A DNA stretch of 64,000 bases from Corynebacterium ulcerans (GTDB lineage: Bacteria; Actinomycetota; Actinomycetes; Mycobacteriales; Mycobacteriaceae), in contig NZ_LT906443.1 in NCBI RefSeq assembly GCF_900187135.1, forward strand, positions 2,170,001-2,234,000, in the 5' to 3' direction. The notes beneath the pieces are model-generated. The model did not search any database and had not been told where the DNA came from. It saw nothing but the letters and a program-made list of their open reading frames with translations. Below are positions 1 through 10,272 of the stretch, in pieces. The first letter of the stretch is position 1, and the number at the start of each line of letters is the position of its first letter. Position numbers and translations under genes: made by a program.

Positions 1-94
1 AGGACACAACGCGCATCTGACGAGAATGAACCGCACGCCCGATCCGTATGTATCGAGCGTGGTGGCCAACCACGAGCCCCTGTCTGCTGAGTGA
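1..94 (+). CDS. C-terminal fragment of an unidentified protein
   Basis: One frame is open from the first base to a TGA at 92-94 and encodes about 30 residues ending in HEPLSAE. No start is visible, so this would be the tail of a gene that begins before the window. An 8-bp hairpin at 108-127 follows 13 bases later, as expected just after a gene end, but it has no T-tract. The fragment is too short to recognise a family. It could also be non-coding, because 30 open codons can occur by chance. Confidence 0.4.
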   Translation, partial: GHNAHLTRMNRTPDPYVSSVVANHEPLSAE

Positions 95-751
95 GTTGTG
101 TGTAGTTGGTTGGGCCGGAGCCCAACCGCGAACGGTCAATTCCTCTGCATCTTGTGCGTAGACCGGCTCGATATCCAGACAGGGGCTGGCGAAGATATCG
201 GACGGTGGCCTACGCGATGCTCGATTGACCACGGTACTGGTTTATAACGGTTGTGTCACGTTTTTCTTTCTTTTTAGTGGTGAAATTCCTGGGAGTTTTT
301 TGGAAAAACGCTGGTCAAAGGCTGTTGTTGTGAGATGGAAATTTTTTATCACAGAGGCTAAAAAGAAGGCGTTTTTTAGAAATCTGCACCTTATCGCTGT
401 TTTTATTGTGGCCGTGTGAGGTGGGTGTGACGGCGTCTTGAGCTGCTTTTGAAATGAGCTATACTTTGACTTTTACTGTCTCAAACTTTCCCTGGGAAAA
501 TAGTGCATAGGCCGCCGCATCGTCTGAGGAATAATAATCAGTCGCGGTGGTTTCTTTTATTGCTGGCTTCAGCGGGAAATGTGCGATAAATCTCGGATCG
601 GCACAGAGGGCTGGTGTGGGAGTCAGTGAAACTAGGTACCTGTCATACTTGACTCTGAGTGTTTGATTGCGTGATTTGCTGCGGTTTTGTGTGCGAATAT
701 CGCAAGATAACCATGAGGATCATGTAGATAAAATATGGAAGGAGTCTTGTC
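95..751. other. Long intergenic region before cspB with inverted repeats
   Basis: No convincing gene is visible in these 657 bases. Bases 108-115 and 120-127 form an 8-bp hairpin with loop CGGA. A 12-mer at 75-86 (AGCCCCTGTCTG) reappears inverted at 176-187, and 51-58 reappears inverted at 165-172. These two pairs cross rather than nest. The rest is AT-richer and presumably holds the cspB promoter and 5' leader. I did not identify a specific -10. Confidence 0.4.
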
Positions 752-1144
752 GTGCCGATTGGCAGAGTTCGGTGGTACGACCCCGAAAAGGGCTACGGAT
801 TCGTTTCTAATCCTGGAGACGAAGACTGCTACGTGGGCAAAAATGTGTTGCCGGCGGGCGTCGATAAGCTTGAAAAAGGTCAGCGAATCGAGTTTGATTT
901 TGCGGACGTGGGGAAGAAACCTCAGGCATTACGCATAAAAATTCTTGAGGCGCCCAAGACACGTAGGCCGCAACATCGGCATAAGCATAGCCCTGAGGAA
1001 CTTCACGGCATGGTGTCGGATCTTGTGACCATTTTAGAGCTCAAGGTGCAGCCAAGTCTGAGAAGCGGACGGTTCCCAGAGCGTAAAGACGGTCGTCAGA
1101 TTGCTGGAATCCTTCGAGCAGTGGCAAAGGAACTTGATTCCTAG
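752..1144 (+). CDS. cspB: Cold-shock-domain protein CspB
   Basis: This 130-residue protein has an N-terminal cold-shock domain (about residues 1-65) with the RNP-1-like stretch EKGYGFVSN and a reduced RNP-2 region. Such proteins bind single-stranded nucleic acid as RNA chaperones in the cytoplasm. A basic linker (KTRRPQHRHKH) and a helical C-terminal extension of about 55 residues make it longer than the usual 67-residue CspA. That matches the long actinobacterial CspB form near Rv0871. The start is GTG at 752, preceded by GGAAGGA. It is monocistronic and followed by a strong hairpin terminator at 1155-1198. A long leader is plausible, but no regulatory element was recognised in it. Confidence 0.88.
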   Translation: MPIGRVRWYDPEKGYGFVSNPGDEDCYVGKNVLPAGVDKLEKGQRIEFDFADVGKKPQALRIKILEAPKTRRPQHRHKHSPEELHGMVSDLVTILELKVQPSLRSGRFPERKDGRQIAGILRAVAKELDS

Positions 1145-1154
1145 AAGCATAAGA

Positions 1155-1198
1155 AAATACCGACTATGAAGAACGAAATGTCTTTATAGTCGGTATTT
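1155..1198. terminator. Bidirectional terminator between cspB and the DUF2771 gene
   Basis: A 13-bp perfect stem (AAATACCGACTAT at 1155-1167, its complement at 1186-1198) has an 18-nt loop and is followed by GTCTTTTTG. It lies between converging genes and has A/T-rich flanks on both sides, so it probably serves both strands. Confidence 0.8.
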
Positions 1199-1217
1199 GT
1201 CTTTTTGAAGAAGACTC

Positions 1218-1745
1218 TTAAGTCACTGTGGTGCGTATAGACCAGGTGACTGTGTAAGGAGTTTCCTCGCCTTTCTCGTCATGGCCTATGAGTACGGAAG
1301 AGACTTCAATAACAACAAGTTTTGTGCGATCCTGGGAATCTTTTTTCAGGGGAGTGGAAACCGGAACAGTGACTTCGGTTGTCTCATGTGCGGTGTAAAA
1401 AGACTGGTCGTTTGCTACGGGATCGTCATAGATTTTCAGTAAAGTCCAGTCATGGTCAGAAACCTGTGGTGGAACTTTGACGGTGAGCTCCTGATCCGCG
1501 TTCACCGTTATAACCGGAACAGTGTTTTCCGGGCATGTGACACCGGGTTCGCAGATGCTAAAAGGGAAAACCTCTTGGCTAGATGAGGGCGAAGAAACCT
1601 CGATCGAGACCTCACGTGGTTCCTTTTCTGGACGGTTATTCCACCACGTTTGGAATGCTATTGACCCCGCTACCACTATTGCTACAGCCACGATGAGGGC
1701 AGTGATTTGAATGAGGTTTCTGCGTCGAGTTGTGCGACTAGCCAT
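1218..1745 (-). CDS. DUF2771-like membrane-anchored exported protein
   Basis: The protein has 175 residues when begun at MASRTTRRRN. The N-terminus is strongly basic (RTTRRR) and is followed by one hydrophobic segment (about residues 11-30, LIQITALIVAVAIVVAGSIA), so it is either a signal anchor or an uncleaved export signal. The rest is an extracellular Thr/Val-rich beta-type domain with two cysteines. Size, architecture and gene position match the corynebacterial DUF2771 proteins, whose function is unknown. I chose the ATG at 1745 because longer versions would run 5' into the upstream cyclotransferase gene and because GAGGTA lies upstream. It sits 28 bp behind that gene on the same strand and probably shares its transcript. 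Confidence 0.72.
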   Translation of the reverse strand: MASRTTRRRNLIQITALIVAVAIVVAGSIAFQTWWNNRPEKEPREVSIEVSSPSSSQEVFPFSICEPGVTCPENTVPVITVNADQELTVKVPPQVSDHDWTLLKIYDDPVANDQSFYTAHETTEVTVPVSTPLKKDSQDRTKLVVIEVSSVLIGHDEKGEETPYTVTWSIRTTVT

Positions 1746-1773
1746 GGTGAGCAATACTACCTCGCCTGGAGAA

Positions 1774-2718
1774 TTACGGGGATATGCGCTGGACAAACCG
1801 AACGCGGTAGAGATCCGGCCACCGTTTGCCAGTGATATAAAAGTTGTCTGTGCCCGGTATATGGGCAATGCCGTTGAGCACGTTGTCAATATCTGGTTGT
1901 GCGTTGTTGGGGATACGGGAGGCGTCGATACGCTCTCTGACAACTCCACTGGTTGCGTCGATACCTAGAATGTCGGTGGATAAAAACTTATTTGCATAAA
2001 CGGTATCGGTTTGTGTCTCCGAGCTTGCAGGAACGCACTCCAGCTCGTTGATTCCCTCTACTGGTATGGATTGTCCCTGGGGGTTGAACATATGAACAGA
2101 AATCCGCTTTATTTCCTCAAAAGTTAATGGGTCGAGAATGCGTAGGCTGCTCGTGCCATCGGACATGATTAAGCGATCCGGAAACGCGCATAACCCCCAG
2201 CCTTCACCCGAATACGTAACACGTGCGGTTTCCTTCAATGAGCCAGGATCGCGTTGGATTGCAACATTATTTTTCCATGTTAGCTGCCATATTTTTCGGG
2301 ACTCACCTTTCGTTACCGTGATGCCTTCACCAAATAAAGAATCGGGGAGCTGTTCACGTAGTGTCTGGGCATTGTCCACAGAGGTGCGGTAGATCGAGCT
2401 GGTTCCGTATCCACCCGTTCCTACGATTAGAGATTGGCCGTCTACTTCGAGGCCCTGAGTAAACGATTGTGAATTGAAATCATGACGCGAGATTATTTCT
2501 GCTTGTAGCTCTAATGGTGGCTCGAGAGGTTCTTGTGATGGTGGTTGGGAAAACTCAGCGGGAGAAGCACACGACGTAATACCAAGTGCGATAGAGAGCA
2601 GCCCCATGGAAAAAACCTTTATAGCGGGTGTCTTCTTATGTGAAGGACGTGGTTGTTGTAGCGGCGGCAGCAGTGGGGTAAGGGCTTTCATCGTGTGGGT
2701 GAAACGGTGCAATCGCAT
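1774..2718 (-). CDS. Glutaminyl-peptide cyclotransferase-like lipoprotein
   Basis: This 314-residue protein carries a late lipoprotein signal: a hydrophobic run (VFSMGLLSIALG) ends in the lipobox ITSC near residue 50. The mature part has the plant-type glutamine cyclotransferase beta-propeller signature (SFTQGLEVDGQSLIVGTGGYG, then a LWKLTW-like block, then NELECV, then NGIAHIPGT). The family converts N-terminal Gln to pyroglutamate, which protects exported proteins, and would act outside the membrane. The start at 2718 is uncertain: the pre-lipobox region is unusually long, and ATG codons at 2691 or nearer the hydrophobic run are possible. It is divergent from the DUF3027 gene and 28 bp upstream of the DUF2771 gene. 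Confidence 0.8.
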   Translation of the reverse strand: MRLHRFTHTMKALTPLLPPLQQPRPSHKKTPAIKVFSMGLLSIALGITSCASPAEFSQPPSQEPLEPPLELQAEIISRHDFNSQSFTQGLEVDGQSLIVGTGGYGTSSIYRTSVDNAQTLREQLPDSLFGEGITVTKGESRKIWQLTWKNNVAIQRDPGSLKETARVTYSGEGWGLCAFPDRLIMSDGTSSLRILDPLTFEEIKRISVHMFNPQGQSIPVEGINELECVPASSETQTDTVYANKFLSTDILGIDATSGVVRERIDASRIPNNAQPDIDNVLNGIAHIPGTDNFYITGKRWPDLYRVRFVQRISP

Positions 2719-2756
2719 AGCAGTTATTGTGCCCTCAATGTGCTGATTGTAGGTAG

Positions 2757-3509
2757 ATGCTGGATAATAGGGGAGTGCCGAACAGACGTAATACTAAAAA
2801 TAGCCAGTCCGGCCCGTTATTGAGTGCTAAGGCGCTTTCAGTCGCACGACACGCCCTAGAGGAGCTGGGGGAGGGCGGAGTCGGAGCCCACATCGGGGTA
2901 AGAAACGTCAGTGAGACCTCCGCGACACATCGCTTTGTCGCGGACGTGCCTGGATATAACGGGTGGGAATGGAACGTGGTGGTCGCATGTGCGAGTGGCT
3001 CTTGTTGGGTAACGGTGAGCGAACTTGCTCTTGTTCCTGGCCAAGAAGCTTTGCAGGCGCCCGATTGGGTCCCTTACCACCAACGAGTTCAGCCGGGGGA
3101 TCTTGGTCCTAATGACTTTATGCCGCCTCGACCAGATGACCCACGGCTTACTGAAGACCCAGAACAAGCCGCTTATGATTTTGGTACTCCGAAGAAACTC
3201 ACAAAAACGGGAATCCAGACAGCCTCGGATCGATGGAAAGGCGGAGCCTTTGGACCTTCGTCGGAATACGCGAAAAAAGCAGTCCACAACTGTGGCGGAT
3301 GTGCGTTTTACTTTCCGCTCGCAGAGCCGGTAGGAAATGATTTTGGTGTATGCGTCAATGAGTACTCAGCAGATGGCCGGGTAGTGCATACGACTTATGG
3401 ATGCGGTGCGCATACCGATACCCCGCCCGCTGAGCCGCTTGGGGTAGCCGAAAATAGCCCCTTTGATGATGAAAAACCAGAAATTTTTCCAGCTGGTACT
3501 AACCAATAA
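2757..3509 (+). CDS. DUF3027-family conserved protein
   Basis: This is a cytoplasmic-type protein of 250 residues with no signal peptide or membrane segment. The conserved block WVPYHQRVQPGDLGPNDF followed by PPRPDDPRL is the hallmark of actinobacterial DUF3027 proteins, found close to cold-shock and sepH genes in many actinobacteria. A second half contains the cysteine set HNCGGCAFYFPL, GVCVNEY and TYGCGAH, which could bind a metal (inference). ATG at 2757 lacks a strong ribosome-binding site, so a GTG at about 2775 is an alternative. Function is unknown. It is divergent from the cyclotransferase gene. Confidence 0.75.
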   Translation: MLDNRGVPNRRNTKNSQSGPLLSAKALSVARHALEELGEGGVGAHIGVRNVSETSATHRFVADVPGYNGWEWNVVVACASGSCWVTVSELALVPGQEALQAPDWVPYHQRVQPGDLGPNDFMPPRPDDPRLTEDPEQAAYDFGTPKKLTKTGIQTASDRWKGGAFGPSSEYAKKAVHNCGGCAFYFPLAEPVGNDFGVCVNEYSADGRVVHTTYGCGAHTDTPPAEPLGVAENSPFDDEKPEIFPAGTNQ

Positions 3510-3722
3510 ATATGGTGGTTTTAACCCCCACCCCTGGGCAGCAGCTTTGTCACCGATTCTGTCGCTTTTGAGGCACAAGAAACGACAAAAATGACTCATT
3601 TTAGGGATGAATCCGCTGTGTGTTGGCTATTTTCGGTTTGATCCAATTGCTCCTGAATGGGAATATCTTTTTGCGGAAGTTTTTCCGAGGTATCCCTCTT
3701 TTAAACATTTGGAGCGAATCAG

Positions 3723-5201
3723 ATGGCTTCTATGCCTACTTCTGATCAAGCAGCGCCGAAGCAGACTGAGAAGTCTCGCGGCGCGTTCGATCGCTATTTC
3801 AAGATCAGTGAGCGTGGTTCAACAATTGGAACCGAAGTTCGTGCAGGTGTGGTCACGTTCTTTGCGATGGCTTACATCATCATCCTTAACCCTCTCATCC
3901 TAGGGACGAGTCCTGACTCCGAGGGAACAGTACTTGGTATTCCGCAGGTGGCCGCAGCTACTGCTTTTGTAGCCGGCGTAATGACGATTCTTTTTGGTGT
4001 TATTGCCAAATACCCCTTTGGCATCGCGGCCGGCCTTGGCATCAACACCCTTGTTGCGGTCTCTATGGTCTCCACTGAGGGGCTGACCTGGGCAGAAGCC
4101 ATGGGCCTGGTAGTTCTCGACGGCGTGATCATCGTCATCTTGGCGGTTTCTGGTTTCCGTCAAGCGGTGTTTGATGCCATTCCTAAGCCGATGATCGCCG
4201 CTATGAGCGTTGGTATCGGCATGTTCATTGCTCTTATCGGGCTTGTCGACGCCGGCTTTGTGCGCCGACTCCCAGATGCTGCACACACTACTGTCCCAGT
4301 CGGATTGGGCACCAATGGTTCGATTGCTTCGTGGCCTACCTTTGTCTTTATTATCGGCCTGCTGATTTGTGGCTTCATGGTAATCCGCAACATTCGTGGC
4401 GGTCTTTTCATCGGCATCGTGGCGACCACAATCATCGGCATGATCGTAGAAGCCTTGACTGGTGCTGGCTCTTCCGTGGATAACCCCACCGGAGGTTGGA
4501 GTCTTGCAATCCCGATGATCCCGGAGGGCTTTGGCGGAATCCCAGATCTTTCCCTCGTTGGTAACGTCTCTCTCTTTGGTGCTTTTACCAAGGTTGGAGC
4601 CCTAGCAGCTACCTTGCTGCTGTTTACCCTCGTGTTGGCTAACTTCTTTGACGCAATGGGAACCATGACGGCACTAGGAAAGCAAGCACGGCTTGTCGAC
4701 GACAACGGCGTACTCCCGGACATGAAGAAGGCACTTGTTGTTGAGGGCGCAGGTGCAATTATCGGTGGGGGCGCCTCTGCTTCCTCTGCGACTGTTTACG
4801 TTGACTCTGCTGCTGGTATTGCAGACGGTGCTCGTACCGGCCTGGCTAACGTGGTCACAGGCCTTCTCTTCCTCCTCGCGATGTTCCTTACACCGTTGTA
4901 TGAGATAGTGCCGATTGAAGCAGCTGCACCGGTCCTCGTCGTGGTTGGTGCAATGATGATCGGGCAGGTGAGCGAGATTGACTTTACAAAGTTCAACATT
5001 GCGCTCCCAGCCTTCCTCACCATCGTCATCATGCCTTTTACCTACTCGATCGCTAATGGCATCGGCGTCGGTTTCATTGCCTTCACATTGATGACCCTCT
5101 TTGCTGGAAAGGCTAAAGAGATCCACTGGATTATGTGGCTGGTCTCCGCATTGTTTGTGATGTACTTCTCCATAGACCCGATTATGTCGGCTCTTGGCTA
5201 A
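3723..5201 (+). CDS. NCS2-family purine (hypoxanthine/guanine/adenine) permease
   Basis: The 492-residue protein has about 12-14 hydrophobic segments and the AzgA-type motifs of the NCS2 family: GVVTFFAMAYIIILNP near residue 40, FFDAMGTMTALG near 305 and GGGASASSATVYVDSAAGI near 345. It imports purine bases across the cytoplasmic membrane by proton symport. GGAGCG lies about 6 bases before the ATG. A good terminator follows (5229-5277), so it is probably monocistronic. Substrate preference within the purines cannot be read from the sequence. The 213 bases upstream (3510-3722) show no gene and no recognisable purine riboswitch. Confidence 0.88.
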   Translation: MASMPTSDQAAPKQTEKSRGAFDRYFKISERGSTIGTEVRAGVVTFFAMAYIIILNPLILGTSPDSEGTVLGIPQVAAATAFVAGVMTILFGVIAKYPFGIAAGLGINTLVAVSMVSTEGLTWAEAMGLVVLDGVIIVILAVSGFRQAVFDAIPKPMIAAMSVGIGMFIALIGLVDAGFVRRLPDAAHTTVPVGLGTNGSIASWPTFVFIIGLLICGFMVIRNIRGGLFIGIVATTIIGMIVEALTGAGSSVDNPTGGWSLAIPMIPEGFGGIPDLSLVGNVSLFGAFTKVGALAATLLLFTLVLANFFDAMGTMTALGKQARLVDDNGVLPDMKKALVVEGAGAIIGGGASASSATVYVDSAAGIADGARTGLANVVTGLLFLLAMFLTPLYEIVPIEAAAPVLVVVGAMMIGQVSEIDFTKFNIALPAFLTIVIMPFTYSIANGIGVGFIAFTLMTLFAGKAKEIHWIMWLVSALFVMYFSIDPIMSALG

Positions 5202-5228
5202 GTATTAGTGGACAGTTATGTCCCATGA

Positions 5229-5277
5229 GACTCCCGATTACGGCATGCCTGTGCCTGATCGGGAGTTTCGTTTTATT
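5229..5277 (+). terminator. Terminator of the NCS2 permease gene
   Basis: Stem ACTCCCGAT (5230-5238) pairs with 5258-5266 and is followed by TTTCGTTTTATT. It lies 28 bases after the permease stop codon. Confidence 0.8.
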
Positions 5278-5363
5278 AAGTGAGGAACTCTTGATGTTCT
5301 CACAAGGGGTTCTTCGAGCTGCCGAGGCGCTGAAGAATCCCCATGCGCGATAACATGTAATGC

Positions 5364-6236
5364 GTGACTGAACAACCAACTCCATCGGCGCTGAACATTG
5401 TGCATATCGCAGATGCCGAAGACCCGCGTCTTGATGATTTCCGCGACCTGAATCATTCCGACAATCGGCCAGATCTTCCTGGTGGCAAAGGTTTGGTCAT
5501 TGCCGAGGGGCCGCTGGTGGTTGGCAGGCTTATGCAATCGCGTTTTCCCGTCCGGTGCCTCATTGGTTTTCCCGCAAAACTCGAATCATTTCTTAGTGAT
5601 CCTGCGATGGCTGAGCTGGTACGCGATATTCCCGTCTATTCCCTGGATCGAGAGACGCTGGCGAGCGTGGCTGGTTTTGATATGCACCGCGGACTGCTTG
5701 CGGCAGCCGACCGCGTGACGGGGTTATCCATCGCAGAAGCCATATCTGAAGCATGCACCGTCGCCATACTCGAGGGAGTAGGCGACCACGAGAACATTGG
5801 TTCAATGTTCCGTAATGCTGCAGGAATGGGCGTTGACGCTATCTTGTTTGGCAATGGTTGCGCGGACCCTCTGTACCGCCGCGTCGTGCGTGTTTCCATG
5901 GGACATGTGCTTCGGACACCTTTTGCTCATTTCGGCGGCAAAAGAACCACATGGCAGCGAGAACTAGAGGAACTGAAAGATGCCGGTTTCCATCTGGTTT
6001 CTCTGACACCTCACCCCGAGGCTGACCACCTTGCAGATGCGCTTGTCGACGCCACCGGACGCCCGTATAACAAAGTGGCACTCTTAGTAGGCGCCGAAGG
6101 CCCGGGGCTTACCGAGCACGCTATGCGCGCAACTGATGTGCGAGCTCGCATTCCGATGGCACCCGGAACTGACTCGCTTAACCTTGCCACGTCCGCCGCT
6201 ATTGCTTTTTATGAGCGTGACAGGTCGCTGAGGTAA
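5364..6236 (+). CDS. TrmH/SpoU-family RNA 2'-O-methyltransferase
   Basis: A 290-residue SPOUT-class enzyme that would use S-adenosylmethionine to 2'-O-methylate rRNA or tRNA. Motif 1 is GDHENIGSMFRNAAGMGVD (about residue 140), motif 2 is LLVGAEGPGLTE (about 240) and motif 3 is IPMAPGTDSLNLATSAAIA (about 265). These form the trefoil-knot cofactor site. The N-terminal ~110 residues form the substrate-binding domain typical of TrmH-like proteins. The start is GTG at 5364. Its stop codon directly abuts the stop of the convergent DUF6928 gene. The exact target nucleotide is not predictable. Confidence 0.87.
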   Translation: MTEQPTPSALNIVHIADAEDPRLDDFRDLNHSDNRPDLPGGKGLVIAEGPLVVGRLMQSRFPVRCLIGFPAKLESFLSDPAMAELVRDIPVYSLDRETLASVAGFDMHRGLLAAADRVTGLSIAEAISEACTVAILEGVGDHENIGSMFRNAAGMGVDAILFGNGCADPLYRRVVRVSMGHVLRTPFAHFGGKRTTWQRELEELKDAGFHLVSLTPHPEADHLADALVDATGRPYNKVALLVGAEGPGLTEHAMRATDVRARIPMAPGTDSLNLATSAAIAFYERDRSLR

Positions 6237-7139
6237 TTAGGGGCGGTCGGTGTGCCTCAGCTTTTCAGCTAGCTTGCGGGAAAAAGTTCGAATCTTTTTC
6301 CCTGCAGCAACAGCGAGGTGCTGGGCCACATCCTTTGACACTTCGGCGTAACGGGCCAGCTCTGCGGTGACCGGCGGCTCGGAGCCATGCTGTTCATAGT
6401 CGTCATAGTCATTTCGGGATTCCCCCAGTCCGAGCTTGGAAGAAGCCGTGGTGACCAAAGACTGAATGCTCTTTTTCTGGTCGGAAGGATGATCCACGAG
6501 TTTGGGCTCGGGCCGGCCGTCAACGGCAAAGGCTGCTACGTTGATATCGGATGCATCCTCGACGTCAAAACCGAGCCATTGCCTTTGAGCCTCATGTACG
6601 AGTTCAATGGGCCAGAAAGGCAGGGTAATGCCTCCGGTATCTTCTGCTTTTTCTCCTGCCCAGTAGGGATTTTCAAAGGGTTCTGGAAGCCCTAGATCCT
6701 CATATACGCGTTCTCTACGGGCAGAAAAAGACCGCCGCAAGGTGTCGCCAGTCCAATGGGCAAACGCTCCTAATCCGGTCTCCTCATTGATCGCAAAGGC
6801 ATAGACATCCGCCGCCGGGATACAGGAACGAAGTTTTGGATTAAGCTCGGATAGGTTAGTAGCGTCGGCTACACCTGTCTGGATGATCGAAAGCCCCTCA
6901 AATCCCGCGATATAGAATTCATGGGGGGAAGCCTGAGCCGAACGATTCAAAGAAAACTGGCCAATGGGAGTGATCGGCCAGCGCGGATTTAGTTGGGCGA
7001 GTAATTTTCGGCCAAACCCCCGGTCAGCTCGGGGCTGCTTTGCTATAACCGCGCCGGGGTCTGCGGTTGTGACAAACCACAAGGTCACCACGGCGTCATG
7101 ACGCGGAGCTGAGGGATCTCCATAATCGGGTGTGCTCAT
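6237..7139 (-). CDS. DUF6928-family protein
   Basis: This 300-residue protein has no signal peptide and no membrane segment. An N-terminal region contains VVTLWFVTTADP and PRADRGFGRKLLAQLNPRWPITPIG, followed by FSLNRSA, EFYIAGFEGLSII and a long C-terminal helical tail. The arrangement resembles the actinobacterial DUF6928 family, found beside sepH, whose function is unknown. It is 67 bases downstream of sepH on the same strand and may be cotranscribed with it. Family assignment rests on recalled motifs, so confidence is moderate. Confidence 0.62.
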   Translation of the reverse strand: MSTPDYGDPSAPRHDAVVTLWFVTTADPGAVIAKQPRADRGFGRKLLAQLNPRWPITPIGQFSLNRSAQASPHEFYIAGFEGLSIIQTGVADATNLSELNPKLRSCIPAADVYAFAINEETGLGAFAHWTGDTLRRSFSARRERVYEDLGLPEPFENPYWAGEKAEDTGGITLPFWPIELVHEAQRQWLGFDVEDASDINVAAFAVDGRPEPKLVDHPSDQKKSIQSLVTTASSKLGLGESRNDYDDYEQHGSEPPVTAELARYAEVSKDVAQHLAVAAGKKIRTFSRKLAEKLRHTDRP

Positions 7140-7205
7140 AAGAATCGTTCCTTATTGCAAAGAAGTAACAAGGGGGAGGGAAGCGATAAAACGGGGTGGG
7201 AGTAG

Positions 7206-8273
7206 TTAGGATCGGGGACGCTTAGTGCTGGTGCGTACACCAAGTAGCACGTCTTCCCAATGGGGAGTTACAGCTTTGCGGCGACGCTTAGAGGGAGCTT
7301 TAGGCTGTTGTTCTGGACGCTGGAAGAATCCCTCTCCAGAAACCTCTATGGAATCTTGAGAAGAAATCTCTCGCTGCGGCTCTTCGACATCTGTGATAGG
7401 GGGAAGATCATCACGAGTTTTTTCAATCTCCGACTCGGCGTGTGGGTCATCGGAAACCTCGGGAGACGGGGCAGCATCAAAGACCTCAACCGCGCGTGGT
7501 CTTCCTACTGGGGAGATTGTTCGCACGGGTTGGATGAAATCGGGATCGATAAGATCTGCGGCAATTCCGTTTCGTGCAATTGCGGTGGTAGAGGACATAC
7601 TATTGCGGTGGTAAGACCACTCTGCGGTGAGGTCGCTGACACCGGATTTCCATGACACAGTAGCGATCCATTGTCCGGAAGTATCGCGATATGCATCCCA
7701 TTGTGTGGTCGATAAATCAAGGCCGCGAGCTGCAAACGCAGTGGCCAATACTTCCCACAGCGTAAGACGCGCCGGCCCGTCATCGCGTACGGGATGCGAC
7801 TGCTTAGCCATATCTGCGATGCGTGCGCGCTCCAACAAGACTGGGTGTGCGTAAGGCTCAATACGAGATTCTGTGACCCCGTTTTCTTCTGCGAGCTGGG
7901 CTACGGTTGCGCCTCCACGAATCCGATCCTGAATTTCCCGCGGTCTCATGGCCAGCGGTGTAGAGAGCCGAGGATCCATTTCTTTGGTGCGCAGCTCTCG
8001 TTGTCCATGTGCGTCTGTTACCGGGGGAATCGAGGCAATGTCAGCGGGACGAACCTGTTCCAGTTCGGAGGGCACCTCTGTCTCATCTGCTGAAGAATTA
8101 GTGTCAGCGGTATCCACCGCTGCAGAAGATTGATCCTCGGAGGTCTTTCCTAACAGCGCGGCACGCAAGGAGTCGTCGACGACGAGGAAGTACTGGTCCT
8201 CAGGGGACTCAGAGGCGTGGAAGACAAGAGACGTCTTCGTGGACTCGCTTGGTATGAGAACGAGTTCCTGCAT
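7206..8273 (-). CDS. sepH: SepH-like cell-division protein (DUF3071)
   Basis: The protein has 355 residues from MQELVLIPSE. The N-terminal DUF3071 domain (residues about 1-190) has the conserved block MRPREIQDRIRGGATVAQLA, a helix-turn-helix-like segment, then HPVLLERARIADMA and LTLWEVLATAFAARGLDL. A long acidic, disordered region follows and ends in a short basic tail (KRRRKAVTPHWEDVLLGVR). SepH (Rv0883c in M. tuberculosis) binds FtsZ and promotes its bundling in actinobacteria. The ATG at 8273 is preceded by AAAGGAG at ideal spacing, which rules out a longer frame. Position next to serC matches Mycobacterium (Rv0883c-Rv0884c). Confidence 0.86.
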   Translation of the reverse strand: MQELVLIPSESTKTSLVFHASESPEDQYFLVVDDSLRAALLGKTSEDQSSAAVDTADTNSSADETEVPSELEQVRPADIASIPPVTDAHGQRELRTKEMDPRLSTPLAMRPREIQDRIRGGATVAQLAEENGVTESRIEPYAHPVLLERARIADMAKQSHPVRDDGPARLTLWEVLATAFAARGLDLSTTQWDAYRDTSGQWIATVSWKSGVSDLTAEWSYHRNSMSSTTAIARNGIAADLIDPDFIQPVRTISPVGRPRAVEVFDAAPSPEVSDDPHAESEIEKTRDDLPPITDVEEPQREISSQDSIEVSGEGFFQRPEQQPKAPSKRRRKAVTPHWEDVLLGVRTSTKRPRS

Positions 8274-8475
8274 CAGTACTCCTTTGCTGTGATGATGGAC
8301 ATAACCATCCTCTACTTTAACGTAGCGATGCTTCCAACGGCCGGTGCTTGGCCGGCATGTGGGATGAATGCTTGTGGAAGCGTCATTGGGCGGCTGTCGT
8401 GGGCACTGAGAGAACTGTGGGATTTTAGGTGGCGTCGAAAAGCTTAACGACGCCACCTAGGGGGTGTTGTTGTCA

Positions 8476-9756
<1,281 letters not shown>

Positions 9757-9774
9757 TCATTGCAGGATGGTTGT

Positions 9775-9787
9775 GGGGTGGGGTTGC
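9775..9787 (+). promoter_or_regulatory. G-tract motif upstream of gltA (RamA-like tandem box)
   Basis: GGGGTGGGGTTGC, with more G-tracts at about 9791 and 9836, lies in the 660-base serC-gltA intergenic region. The identical 13-mer occurs upstream of mctBC at 17017-17029. Tandem short G-tracts are the published style of RamA binding sites in C. glutamicum, and RamA is known to act on gltA there. Assignment is by motif only. Confidence 0.4.
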
Positions 9788-9854
9788 TTAAGGGGGTGTG
9801 GTGGGTGATTTTTGCAGTATGTTGTGGGTTATGACTGGGGGTGAAGTGATGTAC

Positions 9855-9881
9855 TGTAGGGTGAGTCACAAAATTTGCTAA
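9855..9881 (+). promoter_or_regulatory. Candidate GlxR half-site and RamB-like site upstream of gltA
   Basis: Bases 9855-9870 end in a perfect TCACA half-site of the CRP/GlxR consensus, but the left half is poor. Overlapping it, 9869-9881 reads CAAAATTTGCTAA, close to the RamB consensus (A/G-AACTTTGCAAA type). A near-identical copy (CAAAATTTGCAAA) lies upstream of mctBC. No other gene-like feature was seen between 9613 and 10272. Confidence 0.35.
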
Positions 9882-10272
9882 GCTGTGAATTGCTCGACCG
9901 AAAAGCTGTAAAGCTGGCCAACATCTTTATGAGCAAAGTGATGCATAAAGTGAGCTTTGTATGTTCAGCTGTTGGCTCATACTCGGCTGGGATGGGTGCG
10001 GTTATTTTGTGAAAAGAATGACGGCACCTAGTGCTAGATTGCTCTGACTGGGTGCGGTAACCTGCACTTATTTAGATACTTTCCCGATGGACACTACGTG
10101 CTGAATGGGGGTAGCGATACCTTCCAGCCGTCGTATAAGGAGACACCGTGCTGATGCTAAAAGTCCGAAAAGGTTATAGTTTTGGGCAACGGCGTCTCGC
10201 CTTTAACGATTAATACGGCGTCCTTCTACACCTGAATAGGCGTTAATTTAAGTACAAATTGAAAGGGAAGCT

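Noticed and set aside
225..419. Open frame upstream of cspB
   Set aside because: Phe/Lys-rich translation of AT-rich DNA, no ribosome-binding site, no family resemblance.
3510..3722. Purine riboswitch upstream of the NCS2 permease
   Set aside because: The conserved junction and loop bases of a purine aptamer could not be found.
4160..4723. Long open frames antisense to the NCS2 permease and to lhr, gltA and accD3
   Set aside because: They mirror the codon pattern of the genes on the other strand and have no starts or motifs.
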